Shown here piece by piece: positions 11,574-23,200 of a stretch of DNA of 64,000 bases. Under the pieces are notes generated by a model. That model did no database searches, was not told the origin of the DNA, and worked only from the letters and a program-made list of their open reading frames with translations. Position 1 is the first letter of the stretch. Each line of letters begins with the position of its first letter. The DNA lies in contig NW_020312935.1 in the NCBI RefSeq assembly GCF_003265705.1, forward strand, positions 3,242,716-3,306,715, written 5' to 3'. The translations under genes were made by a program, and so were the position numbers. This stretch comes from Callorhinus ursinus. Its lineage: Eukaryota; Chordata; Mammalia; Carnivora; Otariidae.

Positions 11574-13669
11574 CAACAATTCATGGCCATTTCAGGGTCA
11601 CGGTTCCCCCAGGAAGCATGCATATTCTCCCTTCTCCAAGAAAGGAGCACGCACACGCACACACGTACACATACTCACACACACACGGTTGTGCGTAACT
11701 TTGCGAGTTTACCAACACTCTGATGTCTACGGACACCCAGATTAAGAATACTTAGTCTGGAAAGAAGGAAAGAAATGTTCTGGCTCCATATGCTTTTTGA
11801 AGTGCCCCAGGTCAAAACCATGCCTGGTTAACTTAAGCTGCTTCATAAATATTGGTGCATGAGAAGAAATGAAATTTTCTCAGCAAAATTCGAGAAATAC
11901 CTAAAGTTGCCAAAGGACTGAATGAAATTAAATGGTAAATAGCTGCTGGATCTGAGGAGCTGGGCTCTAACACTGAGTCAGCAAAATGCCTCCCTGTACA
12001 AATGGGAAGGAATAAATGCAAACTCCATCTTTCATGTCTCTTCCAAACTTACGCTCTTCAAAGAACCTAACTGGCTGCAATTCAAAGGCATGTTGAAAAA
12101 TATATAAATATATATTTGGGGGGTAAAAAAAATCCATTAAATTTTTTGATTGCATTGAGTTGCTTATCAAGGGTGTGTGAATAATGCCAGGAAAAGATAC
12201 TTTTCTAAAAATCAATAAGTTGAAAGTGCTGTTTTAGGGTTGCTGTAGTTGTTGGTTGTGTTTCAGAGTTATTCTTATTGACCTGAATTCAAAAACAAGG
12301 TATTGATTTATAAAGTACCTTCAGTAAATAAATGCACATTCTTTCAGCTAACCCTAATAACCTGTAGCATACAGAACAAGATTTCAACTCAGCTCAGTAG
12401 AGTTGAGCTTATAGTGTCACAATTAATCCTTTGTAAGAGTCACAAGGCTACTCTTATGTTGAGGAACAACAGAGATGGCAGACAAGAAAACCATGGGAAG
12501 AGAAAAGAGGTAGGAACACCTAGGCTTTTTTTTTCAGAAAGATTTTTTTCAAATATTATTTTGGTTTTCTGAACAGTTGGCAGGCAAAGTCAACAAGACT
12601 ATTTAGCTCTCCAATGAGTGGATGATCATGGATCCAATTCTTTTACATTATGGATCTATTTAGCTTTCTTCTTGAGAATGAATAATAAATATAAGCAGAA
12701 AGTTGTCTCTTCGGTTGACCATTGGGTCCTTTCTAGAGAAACACAAGATTAATTCAACAGCCCCAGATTTAGATTCAAAGTCTACAACAGGGCAATGTTG
12801 TGGCTTGGTTCCATTCTGTCACGCCCTGCCATTATTTGTCAGCCACAGATGTTGGTTGTTGGGGACCATATTGTATTAAAAAAACAACAACCCAGTTTCC
12901 TTTAAAATCAATTTCTACTAACTACAACTGATTTGCCCCTTGAAGAGGCAGGTAAACATCATGAAAGCAAGCTTAAAAAAGGTGTGAGAAAGTAGAGTTT
13001 CTGGGCATTGGGCTTCTTTCTGGACCCTTCTTGAGGTTCAGTGACACTTAAGGACAATATAGAAATGAAGAGAGATCAAGCAGTAGAAGTGAAAATACAA
13101 AGCAGGGCAGGTTTACCTGTACTCACAATGGAGGCATTGTGCTAGATACAAGGAAGCTGCCCTGTGGATAAACTACTTGGTTGTCCCTATTTAGTATCCA
13201 TACAGCAGGGTTTGGCAACAGCCTATGCATTTAAATTTAAGTCCCAAACAATCTTCTTTTTTAATAATCAAGTTTTCTATTATTTCTCTCAGTTATAATG
13301 ATTCTGATGATCGAGATAAACTTATTCCTGCCAAGCATGTTTTTTGGGCTACCAGGATTCTCCTGTAGTGGTCCAGGGTGGCATTTTGTGGACCAGGCCC
13401 AGCTGGAAATGGGGTGGTGGGGAAGGAGGTTGGTAAGTGGGCAGTGGGCTCTGGGCCTCACACCTGGCTTCAATCAGAGAAGCTCTATTTCGTCTGTTTT
13501 TATATATTGAGGCTGCCAGTAAGATTTTATTAGAAATAGAATTCTGCTGCTAGAAACGACAATGAAAGTTTGAAAGTCACTGGTCTGGGGAAACTACGTT
13601 TAGACTAAAGTGGAACCTACACGTTAATAATTCATCTGTAGGAATTAAGCAGGTGAGTTCCCTTTAAAA
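11574..13669. other. No gene seen
   Basis: Besides a CA-rich patch at 11648-11687 nothing was identified. Open frames are under 90 codons and overlap on both strands. Confidence 0.55.
11648..11687. repeat. Interrupted CA repeat
   Basis: CACACG/CACAC units interrupted by GT and TA steps. It includes CpG steps and alternates purine and pyrimidine over most of its length. Confidence 0.85.
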
Positions 13670-13885
13670 CAAAAAAAACCTTTCAGGTTATCCATGTTCA
13701 TTATGGAAAAAGAGTAGGGTAAACAGATATAAGGTTATGGATATCTATACAGACGTATGTCCTTTTTTAGAAAATGAAAATGAGATGAAATTCTACTTAC
13801 TATTTTGTCACTTGATTTTCTTTTCCCCATAAGGGATATTATGAACATCTCTCCGTGCCAACAAATATACCTCTATATCAAACTT
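13670..13885 (-). mobile_element. L1-like fragment, antisense
   Basis: 'ccatgttcattatgg', 'tgtcacttgattttcttttc' and 'ttatgaacatctctccgtg' recall the antisense L1M 3' region ('...cttgctttttttcacttaac...atgaacatctttccatg'). It is strongly diverged; the 154-codon frame at 13855-14319 starts inside it. Confidence 0.5.
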
Positions 13886-14285
13886 TACGAAGTCTCCCTA
13901 GCATGTTAGCATATGGACTTTACCCATTTCCCACAGGCAGCAAGTACATTGAATGCCTTGTTGGGAGGCATTCATCTGCTGCTAAAAATAACCCTGCTGT
14001 GACCATCCTAGATAACTATACATGGCAGAACTTCCTAACTGGTATGCTGTGGCACGTGGGTATAGTGCAAGAGGGGTCCAGTGTGGGAGATGGAGCCACT
14101 TGGCCCACTTACTGCTCTGGCCCCAATCCTATGCCTGGGTCTGTGAGTGGTCAGTATTTACTTCAATATACTCTACAGAAGGATCTTTTCTATGTGACCC
14201 ATGACTCAAAAATTCTTAGAAAGTGCTGTTACAGGGTAAGAGTGACAAATATGCCCTCCCTAGCCAAACCAGCTGGCTTAGACCC
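13886..14285. other. Unassigned sequence with a chance open frame
   Basis: This segment holds most of a 154-codon plus-strand frame (13855-14319). The frame begins in an L1-like fragment and ends inside a MIR, shows no domain, and an overlapping frame runs in another phase, so I do not regard it as a gene. Confidence 0.55.
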
Positions 14286-14490
14286 TCAGTGCCACCACTT
14301 ACCAGCTAGGCGACCTTAGGGAAGTGACCTTCATTGTGTGTCCCATAATTTCCTCACTTCTTAAGTGGAGGTACTGATAATCACCAGCTCATAGTTATTG
14401 TGTTGTTTAAGTTAGTAAATGTAAACACTTAGAACAATGCCAAATACATGGGAAGCAATACAAATGTTAATTACTGTTACCCTTGTATAT
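14286..14490 (+). mobile_element. MIR, sense
   Basis: 'gccaccacttaccagctaggcgacctta', 'tttcctcacttcttaagtgg', 'agctcatagttattgtgttg', 'cacttagaacaatgccaaat' and 'aatgttaattactgtta' follow the MIR consensus in order from the tRNA-proximal part to the 3' end. Confidence 0.9.
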
Positions 14491-17184
14491 ACATCTGCAC
14501 ACTTTCTGACTGCTTCAAATCTGGGGTGGCTTCTGATCCGAAAGACAGAATGTTATACTCGGTATCTGGAAGCTCTAAGTGTTTCTGTATGGTTTAGGAC
14601 GTAGCTTCCCAAACTGTGTTGAGAAAATGATTCATGCTGCCCTCAAGATGGTATGGCAAGGCCTGAGGGATCAGAGCCCCTGGGCTGATAGCACCCAACC
14701 TATGATTATTCCAGTCTGCTGAACAAAAAGAATGGTTTTCGTTGTGTGCAAAGACTTGAGAAAGGTTGGGAAGCGTGGCCCTGAGCTCTGTGTTTATCTC
14801 AGAATCCACTCTAAGACACCCAGCTTCTGCACCTTTCGCTGTCCCCTTCTTTTCCCTCCGCTCGAAGCACCAATTATTCGGCAAACAATCGTGCTCATCC
14901 AGGCTCTTAGCCTGACCCGTGCGTGCAAGGAGAAAGAGATCGGTTTTCCATAGTAGTTTGCTGATGTAACTTTAATAGCATATTGCAATATAATATGATA
15001 ATTACCACTTTTTAGAGAAAGAAAAACAAGTTAATAATCCTTTACCTACATATCATGTGACTCTTTTGTTTTCTAATGCTTGGCAAGGCCCTGCAGTCTG
15101 GGGACATTTGAGGGGTGAATGTGTGATATTGAGAATCGTGTACTGCTGACACCTGAGGGTATATTTCAAACATTGGTGACATTTTTGTGAGCAGCCATTT
15201 CTCTGTCTTTAATTTTAGTTGCTATTTCTCCTAGTCTTTAGGTTTCAAAGTTGATAGTCTCCTCCTTAATGGGCCTGGGTTCCATTTTTGCTCTAGCTGA
15301 ACACAGATACATGTATCAAATTCTGGCTGAAAATCAGCTGTCTTCTTAGTTTTCAGAAGATGGCTCTCCTATTCCTTCCATAAGCTCCTTTAGTCTTTGT
15401 TCTTCGGTCCAATCTGCAAGCCATCTGCACCCTTTATTATTAAGAACATATTTACGGAGATTTCACAACTGTTTAATAGATATGTATCTTATTACATGTT
15501 TGATACACCTCATTAAACATACAATTCAATTGGTATTTATTTAACATTCAGTAAACACTGAGACCCCGCAGCCTAGATGGGAGCAGGGGTAGGGGGAGGA
15601 CCCCAGCTCAGCATCAATGCCTCCTTTGTCCTGTAGGAGCTCGTCCTGCTGCAGTCTGCTTCTTCATCTTTAACCCTTCAACACTCCAGCCCAAATGGGC
15701 TTGGGCAAAGGATCAAAGTCAGGATCGAAGCCTAAACTATAGCTTACAGCTCAAGCTACTATGGGGGCTACCGTCTGGAAACGGTCCATGTTTCCCCAGT
15801 GCCATCTCAGCAACCATGCTAAGTGTGAGCTATGGGGGATCCGGTCTTTCCAGATCCATAGTGTGACCATGATTTTTTTTTTTTTAAAGTGACTTATGGT
15901 GTGGCCATCAGTACAACTCAACAGGAAGAAGATGCCAAAACCTCCCAGCTGCTCTTCTAAACGAGATCAGAGGTACCCGGAGCCCTGGTAAATGAACCTG
16001 AGGTAGATCAGGATGCTTTCTGAGTCTACCAGGCTGCTCTGTCCTTCACTCGCCTAAATCTCCAAGACCCTTGGCTAACGGCACAGATTTCTTCCCACGC
16101 CCCCCAGCTCTTTGAGTCTGCTTCTCAGAGGCTCAACAATTCTTTTGTCGTTTCAGAAAGATCACGCTACACCTGAGGACTGCACGGGGGGTGGCTGAAA
16201 TGAAGCAGCGCTTTAGAGAAACATTACTCCATTTAAACATTTGAGGCTTGTTTTCTCAGGGTTTCCAGGACTCAAACATGTAAAAATGCAAAGAAGCCAC
16301 AGCAACTCCTCTTGTGAGAAAAGTTTTCCTTTAAGGAGGCCACATGTCTTAGCCCAACAACTGATACCAAATTGTGGGATTGAAATGCTTTCTGTGAGGG
16401 GGGCAGGAGGCAATTTAGTTCTTAGTTCTCTGCCATAAATAACGGATTAAAAAGCTTAGCTGATGCTATAAATTAAAAATGTGAAACTAATTATACCAGC
16501 CCCATAAAAGCGAAACAATCAATTCATAACCCAAGTATGTGATGTGACAGCATCTACTGGGTATGACAGCTCTGGAGCGGCAGAGAGGATCCAATAATCC
16601 TACAAGAATCCGCCCTCCAGTCCAGAACCACAGGCCCACTTGCATGCCGCCGAGCAAAACAGTAGTAGCTCTGTTGTTCTCTCTACCCATTTTTCATGAC
16701 AACAGCCTCATCCTTCTCTTCCCTTTCTCCACCCTTCCCATGCAGGCCCATTACTCAAAAGAAAGGCTTACCCATACCAACAAGCACAGCTGCAGTTTTG
16801 CCAATTCAAACCAGATGGATCTGGAAGGCAGCTGCTGCCAAGACTATAATTCAACTGGGAATTCCTAAATGTTTCAACCAACCATTTAATAATGTTCTAG
16901 CTAGAGTTTTCTCCCTGTTCTAAATCTTTGGGTGAGGCCAACTTGGTTGGACTCTAGTTTCAGAAAAGTTCTCTGTGTCACTCAGTGAATTGCTTCCGTC
17001 TGTTTTACATGGACCATACTCAACATATCCTAAGCCGCCAATGTTCTCCACCCCCAGCTTGTCCTCTTCCTGGTATCCATGAATCTCTGTTTGCAATTCT
17101 TCCTGACCTCTGTGTATTAGAACTGTACATCTCTACCCTTTGCCTTGTGACTTTGCAGTTCCTCCCACTAAAAGTGGGGTGTAT
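14491..17184. other. No gene seen
   Basis: Unassigned sequence. A T14 run lies near 15882-15895. Frames at 14594-14884, 16487-16690 and 16563-16868 are short and unsupported. Ancient repeats too diverged to recognise are likely. Confidence 0.55.
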
Positions 17185-17520
17185 TTCCTCATTGTGTTGC
17201 TAGGCAACTCAACCACATGATTCGATTTGGCTCAAGAGGCACTGCATCTTTCTGTTCCTGCTCTTAAGCTCTGTTAGTCTGCATGAGAATAATATGCACT
17301 GGATAACATGTGGTCTCAGAAGAATGACAAGACCCTTGGAGCTGACTTGAACCCATCTCACACCCTGGAGCCAAGCTCTGCTGATCCCACACAAGCACAG
17401 CAGAGCTAAAGCCAGCTTACGCAAGGGAAAAAAAAAAAAGGAATGTTTACTGTTTTAAGATGCTATGTTTTGGGAAGATTTGTTACACAGCTGTGTTATG
17501 GCAATAGCTGACTGGTACAA
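17185..17520 (+). mobile_element. MLT1-like LTR relic (MaLR type)
   Basis: The right part carries a typical MLT1-like 3' end: a purine-rich 'cagcagagctaaagcc', an A-rich patch, 'tgttttaagatgctatgttttggg' and 'ttgttacacagctgtgttatggcaatagctgactggtaca'. The left part is poorly defined. Only a solo-LTR-like relic is present, with no viral coding sequence. Confidence 0.6.
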
Positions 17521-17524
17521 GTGC

Positions 17525-17875
17525 CCCCTGAATTATCTTTCCAAAACTGTCATGTGATTACATTAGTCCCTTGCTTCATGGCTCCTTACTGCTTATAAGG
17601 CAAGTCCAAATTCTCTACCATGGCACTCAAGGCCTCCCCAAGTTGAGCTCTACCCTGAGTGTCAGTCTCTCTGCAAAACCTTCCTGACCTGATTGGTTCC
17701 CCTCCTTTGGGTTTCTAGAGCACTTTCATGATCTGCTATAACAGTACTCTTCCTACTGGATATCACCAGTATTGTATCTATCTCCCTGGGAAGACTGAAC
17801 TCCAGAGTCAAGAGTTAGTCCATTCATCTTCGTAGTGCGAGCCCTAGCCTATAGTAAACAATTTGGATTTACTTA
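17525..17875 (+). mobile_element. L2 LINE 3' relic
   Basis: 'ttagtcccttgcttcatggctccttactgc', 'aaggcaagtccaaattctctaccatgg' and 'ctcaaggcctccccaag' match the C-terminal RT-proximal part of L2, followed by a degraded 3' end ('agcctatagtaaacaatttg'). No open frame remains. Confidence 0.75.
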
Positions 17876-19531
17876 GTAATGATTACAACCTGCCTGGTTT
17901 TGATCGGAAACATCAACAGACCATTTGCTTACAACAGACTCAAATATTGTCTGAACATTTTTAAGAAAATAACTTAGACTCCCCAGTTTCCCAGTTCAGG
18001 AGTCTAAGTTTACACAGTGATCTGGGTTTCAGTAGGAGACAGACAGTGGTGCAAATATCATTGAAGGTCATAAAGATATGTTCTGAAAGCAAGGCCATGG
18101 CCCACTTAAGTTCTCCCTTGGGATTTCAGCCTGATCCTTGCTCTAATGTTGACCCTTGGCCACTGCCCAAATAGAGGGAGCCGAAAGCAGGCTGGAGTTT
18201 GATTTTCCCAGTTTTGCCCATAATAATGTTGCTGTTTTCCTTGGACTGACTGTTGCAGACGAGTCAGATGGAACAGGGCTGTAGCCCTAGGATAGATCGA
18301 TGCTATCGATCCTCAAGGCTCTGTGTCATTTCCAGGGGATTTGCTAAAGAAGCTACTTATGTTCCTTTTTCATTTTCACCAACTCATTACCAGCTGCTGC
18401 TGCCTTCATACGTCTCAGCAACACCTGGATGAGTGGAACATGACCATCCAGTTGGGGTTCGGACACCTTCCTTCAAAATTAAACACCAGACAATGTGCAA
18501 CCCACCAAAACCTGAGCCACATGAGGAAGGCAGGTCACACTGGTCCACAGGGGTTTGGTATTTTTTGTTTTGTTTTAAAAAGGGCAGCCTGGCCCTACAC
18601 TAAGCAATTGATCCCCTGGCTTAACTTTTAAATTAAGACCATTGTAAATTTGGGAACTTGAGAGGACATAGAGAGGACACCCATAATACTTTGCAAATGT
18701 CAAGTGCCTCTCGATGTTGGTTACTTTTCAAAGGTAGCTAGGTTACAATGTACCGTGGTAATGAAAAAACCCTGTCAGGCCCACTCTACAGGGTTTTAGT
18801 CAATATACATAATATTATTGGGCTTTGCAAGGATTAAAGGTTGTTTCTCTCACAGCCTCACAATAGGGCTATTTTTTTTCTACTGAAGGCACAAAAGAAA
18901 CCCCCCTGTTTACAGAGGAGCCCAGGACATTTTGGGGCCCCAAGGCAGCCCTGACATCCCTTTGTGTACTTCCCCCTGCTGGTGGCTTTGTAGTTAACCT
19001 AAAAAAAAAAAATCCAATTTCTTTTAACCTATAGATGCCAAGACTAAAAAAAAAAAAAAAAAAAGGATTGGTGATTTATATTTATATTATGGGACTTATT
19101 TTGTCCACGAGTCTTTTCTAGAGTACAGATGTTATGGTTTCCTTCACTTTGATTCTGAGAGGGAAAGCTTTTATGTCACTCCATCCTTCCCCTGCCCCCC
19201 CCAACTCTGGCATCTCCTCAGTTCAGCCATATTTAGCGCAATTTTAGAATCACTCATCCTGCAGAATGGGGTACCCAAAATGGAGCCTAAGACAACACGG
19301 TCCTACCTAGATTTATACACATTAGGAGGATAGAGATAGCACACCAGAAAATTCTGCAATGTGTCATAACCATGCCTAAATAAATAGGAAACTACTCAGT
19401 ATGTTTGGCCTACACAATTAAAAGGAATTCTAATCTGAAAATCTCACAATAGAGAAGCAGCGATTAATCCGTTCAGTGAAACTTTATGGGTGAGGGTTAT
19501 AGAGAAGAATCCTGAGCTGGCTCCAGGGAAT
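17876..19531. other. No gene seen
   Basis: Unassigned. An imperfect inverted repeat (AGGATAGATCGA / TATCGATCCT) lies at 18290-18314. An A19 run occupies 19046-19064 and a shorter A run lies near 19000. Confidence 0.55.
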
Positions 19532-19546
19532 GACCAACTAATTCTT

Positions 19547-19747
19547 TTTTTTTTTTTTAAGATTTATTTATTTATTTGAGAGAGCGAGAATGAGAGAGAG
19601 AGAGTACAGGAGAGGGGGGAGGGTTAGAGGGAGAAGCAGGCTCCTCGCTGAGCAGGGAGCCCGATGCGGGACTCGATCCTGGGACTCCAGGATCATGACC
19701 TGAGCCAAAGGCAGTCGCCCAGCCAACTGAGCCACCCAGGCGCCCCA
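19547..19747 (-). mobile_element. Full-length CanSINE, antisense
   Basis: T tail, 'aagatttatttatttatttg', GA-rich arm, 'gggactcgatcctgggactc' and head 'gagccacccaggcgcccc' on the plus strand. The perfect 15-bp target duplication GACCAACTAATTCTT is at 19532-19546 and 19748-19762. The body is close to intact. Confidence 0.98.
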
Positions 19748-19771
19748 GACCAACTAATTCTTGTAAGCATC

Positions 19772-20229
19772 TTTACAGTGTTTTATTGTGGTAAAGACAC
19801 ATAAAAGTTATCATCTTAACCATTTCAAAGTGTACAATGGAACAGCAGTTCACAAGGTTGTGCAACCATCACTACTCTCTAGTTCAGGAAACTTTTCCTC
19901 ACCCCAAATGAAAGCCCTGTACCTATTAGCAGTCTCTTCCCATTTCCTCTCCCCCCCCAGCTCCTGGCAACCACAAGGCTGCTTTCTGTATTTATGGATT
20001 TGCCTTTTCTGGCTATTTCATAAAAAAATGTTATCACATAATATGTGGCCCTTTGTGTCTGGCTTATTTTACCTAACCTAATAATGTCTCCAAGGTTCCA
20101 TCCATGTTGTAGCATACATTGGTATTCCATTCTTTTTTATAGCTGAATAATATTCCATTGCATGGACGTATACCACCTTTTGTTTATGCATTCACCTGTT
20201 GATGGACATTTGGGTTCTTGGACCTGATT
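19772..20229 (-). mobile_element. L1 3' end (ORF2 tail plus 3' UTR), antisense
   Basis: Plus strand reads as reverse-complement L1: 'gtgttttattgtggtaaaga', 'cttaaccatttcaaagtgta', 'cagctcctggcaaccacaag', 'tgtgtctggcttatttta', 'ccatccatgttgtagcata', 'gctgaataatattccattg' and 'gttgatggacatttgggttc'. This covers the 3' UTR and the last part of ORF2. The C8 run near 19950 sits in the polyC/G part of the 3' UTR. No intact frame remains. Confidence 0.92.
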
Positions 20230-20242
20230 TGAGTTTCTTTTC

Positions 20243-20457
20243 TTTTCTTTTTTTTTTTAAGATTGATTGATTTATTTTAGAGAGAGAGTGAGAGAGAACA
20301 CGAGCAGGAGGGGCAGAGGGAGAGGAAGAGAGAATCTCAAGCAGACTCCGTGCTGAACACGGGGCCTGACGCAGAGCTCGATCTCACAACCCCGAGATCA
20401 TGACCTGAGCTGAAACCAGGAATCCGAGTTTAACTGACTGCACCACCTGGGTGCCCC
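20243..20457 (-). mobile_element. Full-length CanSINE, antisense
   Basis: T tail, 'aagattgattgatttatttt', GA-rich arm, 'agctcgatctcacaaccccg' and a head ending 'accacctgggtgcccc'. The 13-bp target duplication TGAGTTTCTTTTC is at 20230-20242 and 20458-20470. The body is more diverged than the 19.5-kb copy, suggesting an older insertion. Confidence 0.95.
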
Positions 20458-20470
20458 TGAGTTTCTTTTC

Positions 20471-21661
20471 ATGATAACAGAAATTCATATCAACAACATA
20501 CAACTCTGATGTTGTTGTTGTGGTTTTTAAACAAGTCATGTTATTAACATATTTTACTCTCAGGAGACTGTCAACATGTACTGATACTAGAGGCACTCAA
20601 TCAATATTGCTTGATAAGTTCATGTGCTTGCCTCTAAGGGCTCTGTTTGGGTAGACTAGAAATGATGAAAGAATTATATGAAATAATTAGGGGATAATGT
20701 AGGTGGTCCATGGATATGTCACCCTGTGCAACTAAGAGGGAGTTAAGCCTGGGTAAAATCTGTTGACTGGGACAGAACAGGCACCCAAGACATGCCCAGT
20801 TGACAGCTAAGACCCTGTTGGACCTGTGAAGTAATTTGTCTGAGGGATATTACAATTTTCTATCACCGTTTCAACAAATGGTTAGTGAGAAGAGAGCCTG
20901 AAATAAAGGGAATGGCCCATAAGACACAGAGTAGGGAGTACTGTGATGGCTGCTTCTGGACTGGCCCTACCCAGGAGTCCAGATTGGTGAGAGCTTGAAG
21001 GCTGCTTTCTTTGGTTAGTAGGGTCCCAGGAAAATGGGTCAGGATTTCCTTTGGAAAATATATTTGGGGGAAAGCTAGGTGAATTGTAAATAATTAAAAC
21101 AAAAAGGAGTGGGCTTCACTGACAATTAAGTCTGAGAGATGCAAAGGTTAGGTTCAAGGACATTGAATAGGTCTTGGTATACAGGTCTTTGCAGAGCCTA
21201 ACATAACCATGTGCATCCTGAACCTCCAAGAGGCCAGACACTCTATACAGTATTTTCTGAAGTTCTTTGATGGTGGAATCCCTCATTGCTGCTGTTTATT
21301 GTGTAGTGTTCATGCTACACAACAAGTACTTACCTGCAGGAGCTGCTGGGAGCTGAAATGTATGTGCCCTGTGCTCTGCTTGCCACATGAAGGGACTGTG
21401 CAGCTGTGTTTAGCCAGAGGGGTTTGGTTTTGTATGTTTGTCTGTCTTCTAGGGATGGTCTCCATCTTCTAATTTTCATAAGGGTGCTCTGTAGGTAGCA
21501 AAGTCCCTGGACCCTTTTTGGTGGAACACTGTGAATGAATGTGTTTGTGTGTGAGAAGGAGAATGTGTGTGTGGAACAAGAATGTTCTAGGGAATTTCTG
21601 GCCATATCCTAAATGGAGCAAGGCTGTAGTCCAGAAGCTGTAGTTCCAAAAGCAAGATAAT
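20471..21661. other. No gene seen
   Basis: Unassigned sequence with a short GTT repeat near 20510-20522. Frames at 21209-21472 and 21330-21605 overlap on opposite strands and show no family resemblance. Confidence 0.55.
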
Positions 21662-21980
21662 TGGTATAGACTAATGTTTGTGTCTCCCCCAAATTTATAT
21701 GTTGAAACCTAATCCCCAATGTGATGGTATTAGAGCCTTTGGAAGGTGTTAGGTCATGAGGGTAGAACCCTCCAGAGAGGAATTATTGTCCCCTTATAAA
21801 AAAGATCTCAGAGTGAGGACAGAGTGAGAAGAGGACCATCTGTGAGCCAGGAGGCGGGCCACAACCAGATGCTGAATCTGCTGATGCCTTGGTCTTAGAA
21901 TTCCCAGCCTCCAGAACTATAAAAAATAAGTCATTCAGTCTATGGTATTTTTGTTATAGCCACCCAAATGGACTAATACA
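21662..21980 (+). mobile_element. MLT1-type solo LTR (ERVL-MaLR)
   Basis: Starts 'tggtatagactaatgtttgtg' and runs through 'atgttgaaacctaatcccca', 'aggtcatgagggtagaaccc', 'cccttataaaa', 'ccagcctccagaactataa' and 'ggactaataca', the full order of an MLT1/MST-like LTR at about 320 bp. TG...CA ends are preserved. Its TATA-like 'cttataaaa' box would be the ancestral LTR promoter; nothing shows present activity. There is no internal viral region beside it. Confidence 0.9.
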
Positions 21981-22729
21981 GGAATTCAAAGGTGGATCCT
22001 GGGGCCACTGCACCTTGGAATTCATTAGGGACAAGGAAGCATAGCAGAACCCCATTGTTGTAACTGAGCCACCGTATCTGAGGTCCTGGATATGACTTAA
22101 TTCTGACCTTCCTAGAAGATTGAGCTTGAGGCTATGCTTTCCTTCTTGGTCAGGATCTGGGGCCTTGAGGAGTTCAGGATGAGGGTCTGGGAGACCAGAG
22201 GCAGGCAAAGAGCTGACAGAATGCCACAGGATGAGGTATACACTAAAAAACCCAAGACCTCAGAGAGAGATGGGAAGACATCACTTCAGTGTGATGGACG
22301 GGCCAGTAAGTCTTTAGGGAGATGCTGAGCTGGGCACTGAACTGGACACATTAACTCTCACCTCTGTGCTTCCTCCGCTCAGAGGTCACTGATGTTCCAA
22401 GTGAAAAGAATACTGGAGCACGAAGGGATTATGAGATTCCTTCTGAATCAACTCAAAATGATTAAATTATTTTTGATATTGCCTAGTTTTGCCGTATTTA
22501 TATTTGAATTCTCTGAAAACTGGTACTCCATGTGGGATACTTCTAAGAAGATTTGACTAATCACAACATCCCAACTCATGGCCATGATCATAATGGAAAA
22601 CAGGGTTTACTAGATAAACATGCTTCTAGGATTACAAAATTGGTGGCATTAAAGCCAAATGCCTCATAAATAAAAGTAATTCTGTATGTCAGGTTGCTAT
22701 CTTTGTCTTGCCTTGTAATATATATTTAT
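21981..22729. other. No gene seen
   Basis: Unassigned sequence between an LTR and an L1 relic. Frames of 84 and 64 codons overlap on opposite strands; neither is recognised. Confidence 0.55.
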
Positions 22730-23200
22730 GACTATATAGCTGTAACTGTTGATTTTTTTTCACATAAAAGATATGTGACCTTCATAGACAATTTGGAAAA
22801 TACAAAAAAAGAGAATAAAAAACCCTGTAAGACTTTTGCTCATAGTTACAATCTTGATGTCTATACTGTATACACTTTTAGAGAGAAGCATTTATTTTCT
22901 TTTTACAGATTGTTCACGTATGAGTATACATTTTATACATTTTACTTTTGGGATGCTTCTTTTTATAGATTGAAAAATAAAATTGGGATCTCCTATCTAT
23001 GTTGTTTTTTAACTTTTTTTAAAAAATCACTTATTCATGTATTGTATATATTTTCCATGTCTTTAAATATCACTTCACAACATGGCTGTGTAGTATATCA
23101 TTGTATGGACAGACTATATTTTATTTAATAGAACTCTTATTTTCGGATTTTCAGGTTGTTCTAAATTTTTCTCTCATATACAGAACTCAGTGATAAACCT
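22730..23200 (-). mobile_element. L1-like relic, antisense
   Basis: AT-rich sequence with 'atagacaatttggaaaatac', 'atgtctttaaatatcacttc', 'atggctgtgtagtatatcattgtatgg' and 'tcaggttgttctaaatttttc', which parallel the antisense 3' part of an old L1 (M-type). The 144-codon frame 22694-23128 runs through it and is a by-product of low stop density. Confidence 0.6.

Noticed and set aside
13855..14319. 154-codon plus-strand open frame
   Set aside because: It starts in an L1-like fragment and runs into a MIR, shows no domain, and an overlapping frame exists in another phase.
18290..18314. Imperfect palindrome AGGATAGATCGA...TATCGATCCT
   Set aside because: Short and interrupted, with no context suggesting a terminator, operator or transposon end.
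22694..23128. 144-codon Tyr/Phe-rich frame
   Set aside because: Lies almost wholly in antisense L1-like AT-rich sequence. The composition follows from base content.
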